Notes: generated by a model not told the origin, from the sequence alone. Shown: positions 32,737 to 42,529, numbered from the stretch's first letter. The stretch: 56,499 bases of DNA from Bacillota bacterium (GCA_012839765.1 DUMW01000063.1:1-56499); one strand, 5' to 3'. Translations and numbers: made by a program.

Positions 32737-32877
32737 GGTTTTCACTTCTTGGAAGGTTTAGGGCAAAGTGGCAAGGGAAATAGGGAACAACCGGTGGACT
32801 TCTTCGGCCGATGATCCCGCACTTGACTGCGGCCAGCGCATCTGGAGTACACTACAAGCATTGGAATAGAGAAAAAT

Positions 32878-33660
32878 CTAATCCTCTGGTACATAGCCTT
32901 CCGGATAGTACACTTTCGCCAGATAGAGGCCATGGGCCGGTGCTGTCTTGCCGGCCAGGTTGCGGTCCCTTGCTTCAAGAATCTGCGGGACCTCCTCCGG
33001 GACACGACGCCCAAGACCTACCTCCACCAGGGTACCAACGATGTTCCGCGCCATTTTGTACAGGAAACCATTGGCGGTGATCGAAAAAACCACCAGAGGA
33101 TAATCGCCGGGGAGGGTCGCCTCTTTCACATCTAGCTTTTCCACCCGCCTTACGAAATCTCGCACATTGCTGTTGCTTGCGCAAAAGGAGGTGAAGTCAT
33201 GTTCCCCCAGAAGATGGGGAATCGCCGCTCGCACTGCAGCAAGATCCAGTGCCCTATGGAGCCGCCAGGCCCGATCGTCCCATAGGGCCGCCGGTTGAGA
33301 ACTGTAATAGATCCAATAATCGTATGTCTTGGCAATGGCGGAAAAGCGGGCGTGAAAACCCAGTGGAGCTTCCCAGGACTTCCTTACCCGTAAAGAACGG
33401 GGCAATCTCCCGTTGAGGGCATAGGCAAAGCGTTCTGGGGGAATGGTGGAGCGGGTATGGAAGTTCACCACCTGTCCCCAGGCATGCACCCCCGAGTCAG
33501 TACGACCGGAACCAATCAACTGCACCTTCTCGCCCGTGAGTTGGGCCACGGACTCTGCAAGGGTACCCTGAACAGTAGGGCCCTTGGCTTGAACCTGAAA
33601 ACCAAGGAAGTCTGTTCCACAGTATTCCACTAGCATAGCTATGTTCCGCATCTTACTCAT
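32878..33660 (-). CDS. truA: tRNA pseudouridine(38-40) synthase TruA
   Basis: TruA isomerises uridines 38-40 of tRNA anticodon arms. The 260-residue protein has the catalytic aspartate in GSGRTDSGVHAWGQ, the YCGTDFLGFQVQ opening strand and the FHARFSA and FLYKMARNIVGTL motifs. Its ATG at 33660 overlaps the ecfT stop (TGATG), so translation is coupled. It is the last gene of the long cluster before a 665-nt gap, and no clear terminator is seen after it. Confidence 0.96.
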   Translation of the reverse strand: MSKMRNIAMLVEYCGTDFLGFQVQAKGPTVQGTLAESVAQLTGEKVQLIGSGRTDSGVHAWGQVVNFHTRSTIPPERFAYALNGRLPRSLRVRKSWEAPLGFHARFSAIAKTYDYWIYYSSQPAALWDDRAWRLHRALDLAAVRAAIPHLLGEHDFTSFCASNSNVRDFVRRVEKLDVKEATLPGDYPLVVFSITANGFLYKMARNIVGTLVEVGLGRRVPEEVPQILEARDRNLAGKTAPAHGLYLAKVYYPEGYVPED

Positions 33661-34478
33661 CACCAGACGACTACAATTATCCCCAGGACAACCGTGGTGA
33701 GTCCCAGTGTAAGCCAGTCCACCGGTTTAAACACTAGGGGTTTAAACTTACTTCTTCCCTCACCGCCCACATAACCCCGGGCCTCCATAGCCACCGCCAG
33801 ATCTTCGGCCCGACGAAAGGCACTAACAAATAGAGGAATTAGAATGGGCAACAGACTCTTTGCCCGTTGGAGCAAATTGCCCTCGGTAAAGCTAGCCCCC
33901 CGGGCCGTCTGAGCCTTCATGATTTTTTCCGCCTCCTCCATGAGGGTGGGAATGAATCTGAGGGCAATGGTCATCATCATCGCGAGCTCATGGGCAGGAA
34001 CGCTAATGCGCTGGGCCGGGGCTAACAGGGCTTCAATCCCGTCGGTGAGAACCAGAGGGGAGGTAGTCAAGGTCAACAGGGAAGCACTTACCACCAGCAA
34101 AATCAAGCGCATTCCCATCTGGACTCCCCGAATCAAGCCCTCCTCGGTCACCTGCAAGGGTCCCACTTGCCACAGGACCGTGCCTTGACTAAAGAATACA
34201 TGCAACACAAAGGTGAAGATCATGATGAACAACACCGGCTTCAGACCCCGCAGAATCCGGGTTAAGGGTATCCGTGCCAGGGCGATCACCAACCAGAGTA
34301 AGCCTGCTACACATAAATAGCCCCAGGGGGAATCGATCATGAACAGACCGATGATCACCATGAACATCGCACCCAGCTTCGTCCGCGGATCCAACCGGTG
34401 AATCACGGTCTCACCGGGGATGTATTGTCCTAAGGTGATGTTCCGAAAACTGAAGACCTGACTAATGGTGACCACCAC
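33660..34478 (-). CDS. ecfT: ECF transporter transmembrane (T) component
   Basis: EcfT is the membrane scaffold of energy-coupling-factor transporters and links the two ATPases to substrate-binding S components for vitamins or metals. The protein has several transmembrane helices and the two coupling-helix signatures AQTARGA and MEARGY. It starts with GTG 34478 and overlaps ecfA2 by 17 nt. No S component is encoded nearby, so this is the shared (group II) module that serves S proteins encoded elsewhere. Confidence 0.94.
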   Translation of the reverse strand: MVVTISQVFSFRNITLGQYIPGETVIHRLDPRTKLGAMFMVIIGLFMIDSPWGYLCVAGLLWLVIALARIPLTRILRGLKPVLFIMIFTFVLHVFFSQGTVLWQVGPLQVTEEGLIRGVQMGMRLILLVVSASLLTLTTSPLVLTDGIEALLAPAQRISVPAHELAMMMTIALRFIPTLMEEAEKIMKAQTARGASFTEGNLLQRAKSLLPILIPLFVSAFRRAEDLAVAMEARGYVGGEGRSKFKPLVFKPVDWLTLGLTTVVLGIIVVVW

Positions 34479-35340
34479 CGTCTCTCGGGGAAACTTTAGC
34501 CAATGCTCTCATAATCTCTTTGGCACATTCTTCGGGAGTAAACAAACCGCTCCGAATGGGCCAACCAAGTTTCTGCAACCTGTAACCCAAGTCCACCGTT
34601 TGGGGAATATCCAGTCCTAAGCTGCGGATCTCTTCCACACGGGCAAAGACTTCCGCAGGGGGCCCCTCCATCACAATCCGACCGCGGTGGAGAACCACCA
34701 GGCGGCTAGCTAGCAGACCCAACTCCTCCATATTGTGGGATACGTACACAATTCCCAGATTCCGGGTCTCGTGCAGCTTCTTCAGCAATGTCAAAAGGTC
34801 CTGACGTCCCGCTGGATCCAATCCCGCGGTAGGCTCGTCCAGGACTAAGTAGTGGGGCTCTGTGGCCAACACCCCTGCAATGGCCACCCGCCTCTTTTGC
34901 CCTCCACTCAAGGCAAAGGGCGAGCGGTTCCAAAACTGGGGTTCAATACCCACCTGTTTGAGCCCGGTCTCCACCCGCCGCTTAATCTCACTAGGCTCCA
35001 AGCCCAAATTCTTGGGCCCGAAGGCCACATCTTCCCACACAGTCTCCTCAAAGAGCTGGTGCTCCGGATACTGGAAAACGACACCCACCTTTTGGCGGAT
35101 CCTGGTGAGGCTTGTACCTTTCACCCACAGTTCTTCTCCGTCCACCGTCACGGTACCGGAAGTGGGTTTTAACAAGCCGTTGAAGTGTTGGATGAGGGTG
35201 GATTTCCCGGACCCCGTGGGTCCAAGGATCCCCAAAATCTCTCCTGGGTGCACGGTGAGGTTGATCTGGGACAACGCGGGAACTGCCCGTTCAGTACCGG
35301 CATCGTAGATATATTCTACATCTTTCAGCGATATCGACAT
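34462..35340 (-). CDS. ecfA2: ECF transporter ATPase EcfA2
   Basis: This 292-residue ABC ATPase has Walker A GPTGSGKST, the Q-loop region VFQYPEHQLFEETV, the signature LSGGQKRR and the Walker B LVLDEPTAGLDP. The YPEHQLF segment is typical of the EcfA2 partner, which forms a heterodimer with EcfA1 on EcfT. It overlaps the ecfA1 stop by 16 nt and ecfT by 17 nt, giving tight translational coupling. Confidence 0.94.
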   Translation of the reverse strand: MSISLKDVEYIYDAGTERAVPALSQINLTVHPGEILGILGPTGSGKSTLIQHFNGLLKPTSGTVTVDGEELWVKGTSLTRIRQKVGVVFQYPEHQLFEETVWEDVAFGPKNLGLEPSEIKRRVETGLKQVGIEPQFWNRSPFALSGGQKRRVAIAGVLATEPHYLVLDEPTAGLDPAGRQDLLTLLKKLHETRNLGIVYVSHNMEELGLLASRLVVLHRGRIVMEGPPAEVFARVEEIRSLGLDIPQTVDLGYRLQKLGWPIRSGLFTPEECAKEIMRALAKVSPRDGGGHH

Positions 35341-36182
35341 AGGGCATTCACCATCTCTTCAACATCCAGTACCTCACCGATTGCAACACCCTGCTGCCGC
35401 AAAAGTTGCGCCACTTTCACCATGGGAGGGGGCGCCAATCCACAACTGGCCAGTAACCGGTCATCGTACAAGACCTCCCGGGGAGAGCCGTCACGGCAGA
35501 TCTTACCCTGATCTAGCACAATAATCCGCTGAGCCCGGGCCGCTTCCTCCATGAAATGGGTGATAAGTACGATAGTAATCCCCTGGGCGTGCAACTCATC
35601 AAGGATCCGCAGCACATCGGCCCGACCACCGGGATCCAACATCGCCGTAGGCTCGTCTAATACAAGACACTGCGGCCGCATGGCCAGGATCCCCGCAATG
35701 GCGATCCGCTGCTTCTGTCCACCGGAAAGCTCATACAAAAGCCGATGCCGGAACTCCAACATGCCCACAGCCCGCAAGCTCTCCTCGATGCGCCGGCCGA
35801 TCTCATCGGAAGGTAGTCCAAGGTTCTCTGGACCAAAGGCAATGTCCTCTTCAACGGTGGATGCAATCAATTGATTCTCCGGATTTTGAAAGACCATACC
35901 CACAGTGGAACGAATGTCCCGGACGGCCTGCGGATCCCGAGTGGAGCGGCCATCGATCCAGACCTCCCCACGGACAGGCACCAGAAGGGCGTTCAGATGA
36001 CGGGCTAAGGTAGATTTTCCAGATCCATTTGAACCAATAATGGCAACATATTCACCGGCGTCTATCTCGAAGCTAAGATCGTCCAAGACAGGGGTAGGAG
36101 TAGATCCTGCACTGCCATCGGCATGCTCGTCATAATAGTATGTGACATGCGATACAGTGATAAAAGACCGGCTAATTTGCAA
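35325..36182 (-). CDS. ecfA1: ECF transporter ATPase EcfA1
   Basis: This 285-residue ABC ATPase has Walker A GSNGSGKST, Q-loop VFQNPENQLIASTV, signature LSGGQKQR and Walker B LVLDEPTAMLDP. It is the first gene of the ecfA1-ecfA2-ecfT-truA block following rplQ, the canonical Firmicutes order. No ATG is available near the N-terminus. TTG 36182 has GAGGAG just upstream, while TTG 36218 would lie within a hairpin. The spacing at 36182 is short, so the start is uncertain. Confidence 0.92.
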   Translation of the reverse strand: MQISRSFITVSHVTYYYDEHADGSAGSTPTPVLDDLSFEIDAGEYVAIIGSNGSGKSTLARHLNALLVPVRGEVWIDGRSTRDPQAVRDIRSTVGMVFQNPENQLIASTVEEDIAFGPENLGLPSDEIGRRIEESLRAVGMLEFRHRLLYELSGGQKQRIAIAGILAMRPQCLVLDEPTAMLDPGGRADVLRILDELHAQGITIVLITHFMEEAARAQRIIVLDQGKICRDGSPREVLYDDRLLASCGLAPPPMVKVAQLLRQQGVAIGEVLDVEEMVNALCRYR

Positions 36183-36203
36183 CCACTCCTCAGAGGTAGA
36201 GAA

Positions 36204-36228
36204 CGCAGAGGTATCCAATCCCTCTGCG
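36204..36228 (-). other. Hairpin between rplQ and ecfA1
   Basis: CGCAGAGG and CCTCTGCG form a perfect 8-bp stem with a 9-nt loop. No U-run follows, so it is not a normal terminator. It may be a processing or mRNA-stability element that lowers or separates expression of the ecf genes from the ribosomal genes. Confidence 0.5.
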
Positions 36229-36266
36229 GCTCTTCCCTTTGATTGATCTAATATCTAGTTGAAAGC

Positions 36267-36611
36267 TTAAGCGTCCACCAGCTCAATGATGGCCAGTTCC
36301 GCAGCATCGCCCCTTCTTATGCCAGTCCGGACAATTCGCGTATATCCACCCTGTCTATCTGCGTACTTCGCAGCTATTTCGTCAAACAGAATCCCTACCG
36401 CTTTGGGGTTTTGTAAGAAAGACGCAGCCTGCCGTCTGGCGCTCAGATCACCACGCTTGCCTAAGGTGATCATCTCTTCAACGAAGGGTTGAACCGCCTT
36501 TGCTTTCGTATGAGTGGTTTCCACTTTCTTATGCAAGATTACCGCTGAAGCAAGACTGCGAAACAGCGCCTTGCGATGGCTACTGGTGCGTCCCAATTTA
36601 CCAGTGCGCAC
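36267..36611 (-). CDS. rplQ: 50S ribosomal protein L17
   Basis: L17 lies near the polypeptide exit of the 50S subunit. The 114-residue protein has the usual start RTGKLGRTSSHRKALFRSLA and the central TTHTKAKAVQP. GTG 36611 has GGAGG about 9 nt upstream. It follows rpoA by 16 nt, the normal end of the alpha operon. Confidence 0.97.
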   Translation of the reverse strand: MRTGKLGRTSSHRKALFRSLASAVILHKKVETTHTKAKAVQPFVEEMITLGKRGDLSARRQAASFLQNPKAVGILFDEIAAKYADRQGGYTRIVRTGIRRGDAAELAIIELVDA

Positions 36612-36627
36612 GTCAGTCCACCTCCAA

Positions 36628-37569
36628 TCAATCCTCAGAAGACCGCAAGGATAGTCCTACGGCTTTCAGTTTGTCCTTCACTTCCTGCAACGACTTCTTT
36701 CCAAGGTTGCGAACCTTCATGATATCCTCTTCATCCTTGCGGACCAATTCGCCGATGGTGTTAATCCCTGCCCGCTTCAGGCAGTTGTAGGACCGAACAG
36801 ATAGCTCCAATTCTTCGATGGGCTGTTCCAGTAGACGACTGAGTTCGTCGTCTTCCTTTTCCACCATGATCTCAATCTGCTCGGACTGGTCCGTCAGACT
36901 CATAAAAAGCTGCAGGTGTTCCACCAGGATCTTGGCCGCCCACCCTACCGCATCCTCAGGAGTTAAGCTACCATCAGTGGTGACTTCTAACACCAGTCGA
37001 TCATAGTCAGTAACCTGGCCGACGCGGGTGTGTTCCACAGTATAGTTAACCCTCGTGACAGGGGAGAAAATTGAATCGATGGGAATCACACCAATAGGCT
37101 GTCCTTCCCGTTTGTTCTTTTCCGCGCTACGATACCCTCTGCCTTTTTCGATGGTCAACTCAACAGTCAACTTCCCATCGTCTTCAAGGGTGGCGAGATA
37201 CAGCTCGGGGTTCAAAATCTCCACTTCGCTGCTCACGGAGATATCCCCAGCGGTAACTTCGCCCGGGCCCTCCGCATTGATGCGAGCCGTCACCGGACCG
37301 TCGGTGTGGAGTTTCACCAGGACTTGCTTCATATTCAGCACGAAGTCCGTAACGTCCTCGCGCACACCGGGAATGGTGGAAAACTCATGGAGCACACCGT
37401 CTATCTTAATGGAGGTCACTGCAGCCCCGGGCAAGGAAGACAGTAAAATGCGTCGCAGGGAATTACCTAGGGTGATCCCATAGCCGCGCTCTAAGGGCTC
37501 GACCGAGAATTTCGCGTAATTACCGTTTCCTTCCACCTTTTGGATCTTAGGCTTTTCGATTTCAATCAT
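36628..37569 (-). CDS. rpoA: RNA polymerase alpha subunit
   Basis: Alpha nucleates RNA polymerase assembly, and its C-terminal domain contacts promoter UP elements and activators. The 313-residue protein has the N-terminal domain ([20 protein letters not shown]) and the C-terminal domain (about 250-305, [19 protein letters not shown]) joined by an acidic linker. ATG 37569 has GGAGG about 13 nt upstream. It lies between rpsD and rplQ as in other Firmicutes. Confidence 0.98.
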   Translation of the reverse strand: MIEIEKPKIQKVEGNGNYAKFSVEPLERGYGITLGNSLRRILLSSLPGAAVTSIKIDGVLHEFSTIPGVREDVTDFVLNMKQVLVKLHTDGPVTARINAEGPGEVTAGDISVSSEVEILNPELYLATLEDDGKLTVELTIEKGRGYRSAEKNKREGQPIGVIPIDSIFSPVTRVNYTVEHTRVGQVTDYDRLVLEVTTDGSLTPEDAVGWAAKILVEHLQLFMSLTDQSEQIEIMVEKEDDELSRLLEQPIEELELSVRSYNCLKRAGINTIGELVRKDEEDIMKVRNLGKKSLQEVKDKLKAVGLSLRSSED

Positions 37570-37645
37570 GGATACATCCCCCTCCTTCGGGCTGTACACC
37601 GCCACGGCTCACCACTTGGCCCTGCACGATCTCTCGCCTAACACC

Positions 37646-38272
37646 TTATCGTGAATAGTACTCAACGATCAAGTGCTCCTGGATCGGTACATCAATCTGT
37701 TCCCGAGTGGGGATCGCCAAGACCCTGCCTGCCATGTTGTCTGCATCCAGCTCTAACCATGCGGGTAATGCTCGGTCCGCTGCGGCCTCCAGATTGCCGC
37801 GGATCAACTCTACGTCTCGACTCTGTTCCCGCACTGCAATCACATCACCGGCTTTCAACTGGTAAGAGGGAATGTTTACCCGTCTACCATTGACGGTGAA
37901 GTGTCCATGCCGAACCAGTTGCCGAGCTTGGGCCCTGGATTCGCCAAAGCCTAAACGGTACACCACGTTATCCAACCTTAGTTCCAACAACTGCAGCAAA
38001 TTTTCACCGGTAATCCCCCGACGGCGGCTCGCCTCCTCATAGTAGCGCTCGAACTGCCGCTCCAGGATACCATAGATGCGACGGCACTTCTGCTTCTCGC
38101 GCAAGTGCAATCCGTACTCGGTAACCTTCTTGGGGCTTCGACCGTGCTGGCCGGGAGCATAACTCCGCCGCTCAATACTGCATTTTGCTGTATAGCAACG
38201 GTCGCCCTTTAGAAACAGTTTCTCGCCCTCACGCCGGCAAAGCCGACAAACGGGTCCTGTATATCTTGCCAT
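37646..38272 (-). CDS. rpsD: 30S ribosomal protein S4
   Basis: S4 initiates assembly of the 30S body and can repress its own operon. The 208-residue protein keeps a zinc-type cysteine set near the N-terminus (CRLC at 9-12, then C26 and C31) and an S4 RNA-binding domain ([26 protein letters not shown]). ATG 38272 is used because a longer GTG reading starts inside the ribosome site. It sits in the alpha operon next to rpoA, as in many Clostridia; in Bacillus rpsD is elsewhere. Confidence 0.97.
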   Translation of the reverse strand: MARYTGPVCRLCRREGEKLFLKGDRCYTAKCSIERRSYAPGQHGRSPKKVTEYGLHLREKQKCRRIYGILERQFERYYEEASRRRGITGENLLQLLELRLDNVVYRLGFGESRAQARQLVRHGHFTVNGRRVNIPSYQLKAGDVIAVREQSRDVELIRGNLEAAADRALPAWLELDADNMAGRVLAIPTREQIDVPIQEHLIVEYYSR

Positions 38273-38303
38273 TAGTTTAAACCGCACCTCCTACTGTTTT
38301 GCG

Positions 38304-38699
38304 TTACACCCTTCTTCTCTTCGGAGGACGACAACCGTTATGCGGAATCGGTGTTACGTCCTTAATCACGGTAATATCTAGGCCGGTGGCTTGAAGCTGT
38401 CGAATCGCCGCTTCTCTTCCCGCTCCTGGTCCCTTCACATGCACTTCCACTTCCCGCAAGCCGTGTTCCATCGCGGCCTTCGCTGCTGCTTCCGCTGCCA
38501 TGCCGGCGGCAAAGGGTGTACCCTTCCGGGAACCTTTAAAGCCAACATTGCCGGAGCTGGCCCAGGAAATCACGTTGCCTTCGGGATCGGTAATCGTCAC
38601 AATTGTATTGTTAAAGGTCGAACGAATGTGCGCTAGACCGCGAACTATGTTCTTCCGTTCTCTGCGCCTCGTTCTCCTTGCACCCTTACCTCTCGCCAT
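38304..38699 (-). CDS. rpsK: 30S ribosomal protein S11
   Basis: S11 shapes the 30S platform near the mRNA exit. The 131-residue protein has [24 protein letters not shown]-like [10 protein letters not shown], and the C-terminal [16 protein letters not shown]. It starts at ATG 38699 and follows rpsM by 32 nt. Confidence 0.98.
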   Translation of the reverse strand: MARGKGARRTRRRERKNIVRGLAHIRSTFNNTIVTITDPEGNVISWASSGNVGFKGSRKGTPFAAGMAAEAAAKAAMEHGLREVEVHVKGPGAGREAAIRQLQATGLDITVIKDVTPIPHNGCRPPKRRRV

Positions 38700-38731
38700 A
38701 GTGAACTCCCTCCTTACTTACTCCTCTCGAC

Positions 38732-39100
38732 TTACTTCGAACGTCTGACTCCGACGGTCCGCTTCGGTCCCTTACGGGTCCGGGCATTGGTCCGAGTTCT
38801 CTGCCCCCGAACAGGTAGCCCTCTGCGATGCCGCAGACCACGATAACACCCAATATCCACCAACCGTTTGATATTCATGTTAACTTCCCGCCGGAGGTCG
38901 CCTTCCACTACCTCGTGGCCAATCAGCTCTCTTAGCTTGTTCACTTCATCGTCGGTCAGGTCACGTACCCGAGTATCAAAATCGATTCCTGCCATAGTCA
39001 GGAGCCGCCGGGATGTGCTTCTGCCGATGCCATAAATATACGTTAGACCAATTTCAACTCGCTTCTCCCTTGGTAGGTCCACACCTGCAATACGTGCCAC
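38732..39100 (-). CDS. rpsM: 30S ribosomal protein S13
   Basis: S13 in the 30S head forms bridges to the 50S subunit. The 122-residue product reads [20 protein letters not shown] and ends with the basic [21 protein letters not shown] 39100 has GGAGG 9 nt upstream and gives the normal N-terminus. An ATG two codons earlier is too close to that site. Confidence 0.97.
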   Translation of the reverse strand: MARIAGVDLPREKRVEIGLTYIYGIGRSTSRRLLTMAGIDFDTRVRDLTDDEVNKLRELIGHEVVEGDLRREVNMNIKRLVDIGCYRGLRHRRGLPVRGQRTRTNARTRKGPKRTVGVRRSK

Positions 39101-39125
39101 GCACATTCACCTCCCACTGACAAAC

Positions 39126-39239
39126 CTAGCCCTGTCTCTGTTTATGCTTTGGATTCTCACAAATCACACGAACCCGTCCATGGCGTTTGATCAACTTGCA
39201 TTTCTCGCATATAGGTTTTACCGATGCGCGTACTTTCAT
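39126..39239 (-). CDS. rpmJ: 50S ribosomal protein L36
   Basis: This is a 37-residue gene read directly from the minus strand between infA and rpsM. It starts [20 protein letters not shown] and has the zinc ligands C11, C14, C27 and H32 expected of the zinc-binding (C+) form. GGAGG lies 7 nt before the ATG. L36 stabilises 23S rRNA near the GTPase-associated region. Confidence 0.97.
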   Translation of the reverse strand: MKVRASVKPICEKCKLIKRHGRVRVICENPKHKQRQG

Positions 39240-39264
39240 GTTTATCCCTCCATTTCCGCCATCG

Positions 39265-39486
39265 TTAGGACTTGGTACGGTACACTATCCGGCCACGGGT
39301 CAAATCATAGGGACTCAACTCCACGGTGACCTTGTCGCCCGGTAAGATCTTGATAAAGTGCATCCGCATTTTTCCAGAAACATGGGCAAGAACTTTGTGC
39401 CCGTTATCTAATTCTACTCGAAACATCGCATTAGGCAAGGGCTCGATCACCGTACCCGTGACTTCGATGGTATCTTCTTTACTCAC
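39265..39486 (-). CDS. infA: Translation initiation factor IF-1
   Basis: IF-1 occupies the A site during initiation. This 73-residue S1/OB-fold protein has the conserved [21 protein letters not shown] and [10 protein letters not shown]. It begins with GTG 39486, overlapping the stop of the KOW gene, with GAGGAG upstream, so the two are coupled. Confidence 0.97.
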   Translation of the reverse strand: MSKEDTIEVTGTVIEPLPNAMFRVELDNGHKVLAHVSGKMRMHFIKILPGDKVTVELSPYDLTRGRIVYRTKS

Positions 39487-39776
39487 TAACTCCTCGCCTC
39501 CTCTTGCCCCGCATTTAATGAATCTAGAACCTCTGCGACTTCGGCATCGGTCACACTCTGAGGATCTTGGGATAGTTTTTCCGCAAGTTTCCGGTCTACA
39601 TACCGATGAATCATCAAGTGCCTGAGGTTCTTCCGCTTGGGTTTACTCACCAAGCGGAGACTCCCGTCCGCTACATCTACGAACCGTTCATCCACCACAC
39701 GCACCACGATATATTGTCGACCCCGATCCCTGCCTGCCATTGACGTGACCAGTTGCCCTAGACGTACTGTTTGCAT
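39486..39776 (-). CDS. KOW-domain RNA-binding protein
   Basis: This 96-residue basic protein has a KOW-type start ([22 protein letters not shown], cf. L14e/L24-like) and a charged C-terminus. Genes of this kind sit between map and infA in many Clostridia and are annotated as KOW-domain RNA-binding proteins of unknown role, probably ribosome-associated. ATG 39776 has AGGAG 8-9 nt upstream. Confidence 0.85.
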   Translation of the reverse strand: MQTVRLGQLVTSMAGRDRGRQYIVVRVVDERFVDVADGSLRLVSKPKRKNLRHLMIHRYVDRKLAEKLSQDPQSVTDAEVAEVLDSLNAGQEEARS

Positions 39777-39800
39777 TGGCTTCACTCCTAATAGCACCAT

Positions 39801-40547
39801 TTACAGCCTCGTCAAGACCTCGGGGCCATCCCCTAGGATGGCCACAGTATCCTCGAAGTGGGCACACAGGCTTCCGTCCAGGGTGACCACGGTCCAGTTA
39901 TCCTCGAGGATCCGTACCCGATAGTCTCCCATTGTCAACATCGGTTCAATTGCTAGGACAAGCCCTGGCTTTAACCGGGGTCCCCGGTTGGGTAATCCAA
40001 AATTGGGTACCTGAGGGTCTTCATGCATTTGTGTACCAATACCATGGCCCACAAAATCTCGCACAACGCCGTACCCAGCTGCCTCAGCAAAGGATTGAAT
40101 GCTATGGGATATATCCCCCAACCGACCGCCGGGCACAGCCGCGGAAATACCTGCTTCCAGTGCTCCAGCGGTGGCTTCAATCAACCTCTGGGCCTCGGGC
40201 GAAATCTCCCCCACCCCGTAGGTACGAGTGGCATCCCCGTGATAGCCATCAATATAGGCGCCCACATCAATACTGATGATGTCGCCCTCTTTAAGACGCC
40301 TTTCACCGGGGATCCCATGCACCACCTCTTCGTTAATCGATGCACAGATACTCTTAGGGTAACCACGATACCCCTTAAAGGATGGGGCTGCACCACAGCT
40401 CCTAAGGTAATCCTCTGCCAGCTGATCTAGCTCCAGTGTCGAGACTCCGGGCCGAATGGCCTCCGCGATTTTGGCCTGAACCTCCGCCACAATACGCCCA
40501 GCTTTGCGCATGGCGGCAATGGCCCGGTCCGACTTCAGAACAATCAT
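39801..40547 (-). CDS. map: Methionine aminopeptidase, type I
   Basis: This enzyme removes the initiator methionine from new proteins. The 248-residue pita-bread-fold enzyme shows its metal ligands in order: D in SIDVGAYIDGYHGDATRTY (two aspartates), H in VGHGIGTQMHEDP, E in AIEPM and E in HFEDTV. ATG 40547 has GGAGG 6 nt upstream. It follows adk by 13 nt. Confidence 0.97.
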   Translation of the reverse strand: MIVLKSDRAIAAMRKAGRIVAEVQAKIAEAIRPGVSTLELDQLAEDYLRSCGAAPSFKGYRGYPKSICASINEEVVHGIPGERRLKEGDIISIDVGAYIDGYHGDATRTYGVGEISPEAQRLIEATAGALEAGISAAVPGGRLGDISHSIQSFAEAAGYGVVRDFVGHGIGTQMHEDPQVPNFGLPNRGPRLKPGLVLAIEPMLTMGDYRVRILEDNWTVVTLDGSLCAHFEDTVAILGDGPEVLTRL

Positions 40548-40560
40548 TTCATCCTCCACC

Positions 40561-41217
40561 TTAGCAACATTCATTACAGCGTTTGAGGTCGTTCAGGACT
40601 TTGCTGATCTCGGCAAACACCATCTCAACCTCTTGTTGTCCTTCTATATTGTACAACTTTTGCTGCGTGGTGTAATACTTCACCAGAGGCAACGTCTGCT
40701 CATAGTACACGGCCAGACGTTTCCGAGCGGTCTCCTCGGTATCATCACTGCGCCGTCCTAGTTTACCCCCACAGACTGTACAGTGGGTAAGGTCGGCGGC
40801 CTCTTGGTAAGTTGCCCCGCAGTCCTCACAGATTAGCCTGCCACTAATCCGTCGAACTACTTCCTCTTCATCAATCTCAATATTCAACACTGCATCCAAA
40901 CAAGTCCTTAGTTCCGTCAACACCTGATCCAAAGCCTTGGCTTGCGCCAATGTCCGCGGAAATCCGTCGAGGACAAAGCCACGAAGACAATCTGGCTGTT
41001 GGACCCTCTGCTTTACCACTGCAACCGCGATCGCATCAGGAACCAGTCGTCCTTGATCAATGTGCTTTTTCGCTTCCCGACCGAGGGCGGTTTGGGCTTC
41101 GATTTCCTCCCGGAACATCTCGCCCGTGGAAATATGCGCTATTCCATACCGGTGAGCTATGAGCCGGGCCTGGGTCCCCTTCCCTGCCGCCGGCATCCCC
41201 AGTAGAACAATTCTCAC
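40561..41217 (-). CDS. adk: Adenylate kinase, zinc-containing LID
   Basis: It catalyses AMP + ATP to 2 ADP. The 218-residue protein has the P-loop GMPAAGKGTQ (7-16) and the AMP-site motif DGFPRT. Its long LID holds a Cys4 zinc site (CEDC and CTVC), as in Gram-positive and thermophilic forms. The last residues, KRCNECC, add three more cysteines outside the normal fold. It starts with GTG 41217 and lies between secY and map. Confidence 0.97.
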   Translation of the reverse strand: MRIVLLGMPAAGKGTQARLIAHRYGIAHISTGEMFREEIEAQTALGREAKKHIDQGRLVPDAIAVAVVKQRVQQPDCLRGFVLDGFPRTLAQAKALDQVLTELRTCLDAVLNIEIDEEEVVRRISGRLICEDCGATYQEAADLTHCTVCGGKLGRRSDDTEETARKRLAVYYEQTLPLVKYYTTQQKLYNIEGQQEVEMVFAEISKVLNDLKRCNECC

Positions 41218-41260
41218 CTTCCTGGCCCCCTCTACCCAATCAAAGGAATCAATTGCCCTC

Positions 41261-42529
41261 TTACGACATGAATCCCTCGTAATGCCTCATGACTAAGTGG
41301 GCTTCGATTTGCTTCATTGTGTCCAATGCCACGCCGACCATAATCAGCAAGCCGGTACCACCAAAGTAGAACAAGTTCATAGGGACCCTTGTGATGGTAG
41401 CCATCAAGTATGGTGATACGGCGATCACGGCCAAAAAGATCGCACCCACCAACGTAATCCTTGTGAGGACCCGCTCCAGGTACTGAGTTGTTGGCCATCC
41501 AGGTCGTAAACCGGGAATAAACCCACCGTGTTTCCGCATGTTGTCGGCGATATCCTTCGGGTCGAAGGTTACCGCGGTATAAAAATAGGTGAAAAAGATA
41601 GTCAGCGCCACATACAGAATATTATAACCGATCGTCCCTACGTCAAGCCAGCGCGTTAAACCTGACAGCGCAGGAATGAACTGGGCCAGGGTCAGCGGAA
41701 AAGTCAACACCGAGGAGGCAAAGATCACCGGCATCACCCCGGCTTGGTTTACCCGCAGGGGGATGTAGGTGCTTTGTCCGCCATAGACTCTGCGGCCCAC
41801 CACTCGCTTGGCGTACTGCACAGGGATGCGACGTTGACCTTCCTGAATCAGGATCACACCGCCGATTACTACTACCGCAATCACCAAGAACGCGATAAAG
41901 CTTACCGGACTGAGTCCCCCTTGACCGATAGAACGAATGGTCAACCATGTGGACCCCGGTAGTCTTGCCACGATACCGGTGAAGATCAACAAGGACACGC
42001 CATTGCCGATACCGTTCTCCGTTATTTTCTCACCCAGCCACATCAAGAACACGGTCCCTGCCGTCAGGGTGACCACGATCAATAGGATCCCACCCAGGCC
42101 TGGAAAGGCAAGGACTCCATAGTTCCGAGCAAGCATCGTCGTCCCCAACGCCTGAAAGATGCCGAGCACCACGGTGCCGTACCGGGTGTAGTCCTGTAAC
42201 TTCCGTCGTCCCTCAGGGCCTTCCTTCGCTAAGGCTTCCAGACTGGGTACCACCGCCGTTAAAAGCTGCAGGATAATCGATGCAGTAATGTAGGGACTAA
42301 CCCCCATGGCGAACAAACTGAAACGCTCCAACGCTCCGCCGGCAAACATATCCAGGAAGCCGAAGATTCCGCCTCCGGCAATGTTTAACCCTTCGGCAAG
42401 AGCCCGCGCATCTACCCCGGGGACAGGTGCGTGGGTACCTATCCTAAACACCACCAGTAACGCGACGGTATATAATATTCGTTTCCTCAGCTCCGGGATC
42501 TTGAAAGCATTACGTAGGGCCGCTAGCAT
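41261..42529 (-). CDS. secY: Preprotein translocase channel SecY
   Basis: SecY is the central protein-conducting channel in the cytoplasmic membrane. The 422-residue protein has ten hydrophobic segments. Its opening, ALRNAFKIPELRKRILYT, and the fifth cytoplasmic loop region near PGLRPGWPTTQYLERVLTR are conserved. ATG 42529 follows directly after the rplO stop, with AGGTGAT upstream. Confidence 0.98.
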   Translation of the reverse strand: MLAALRNAFKIPELRKRILYTVALLVVFRIGTHAPVPGVDARALAEGLNIAGGGIFGFLDMFAGGALERFSLFAMGVSPYITASIILQLLTAVVPSLEALAKEGPEGRRKLQDYTRYGTVVLGIFQALGTTMLARNYGVLAFPGLGGILLIVVTLTAGTVFLMWLGEKITENGIGNGVSLLIFTGIVARLPGSTWLTIRSIGQGGLSPVSFIAFLVIAVVVIGGVILIQEGQRRIPVQYAKRVVGRRVYGGQSTYIPLRVNQAGVMPVIFASSVLTFPLTLAQFIPALSGLTRWLDVGTIGYNILYVALTIFFTYFYTAVTFDPKDIADNMRKHGGFIPGLRPGWPTTQYLERVLTRITLVGAIFLAVIAVSPYLMATITRVPMNLFYFGGTGLLIMVGVALDTMKQIEAHLVMRHYEGFMS

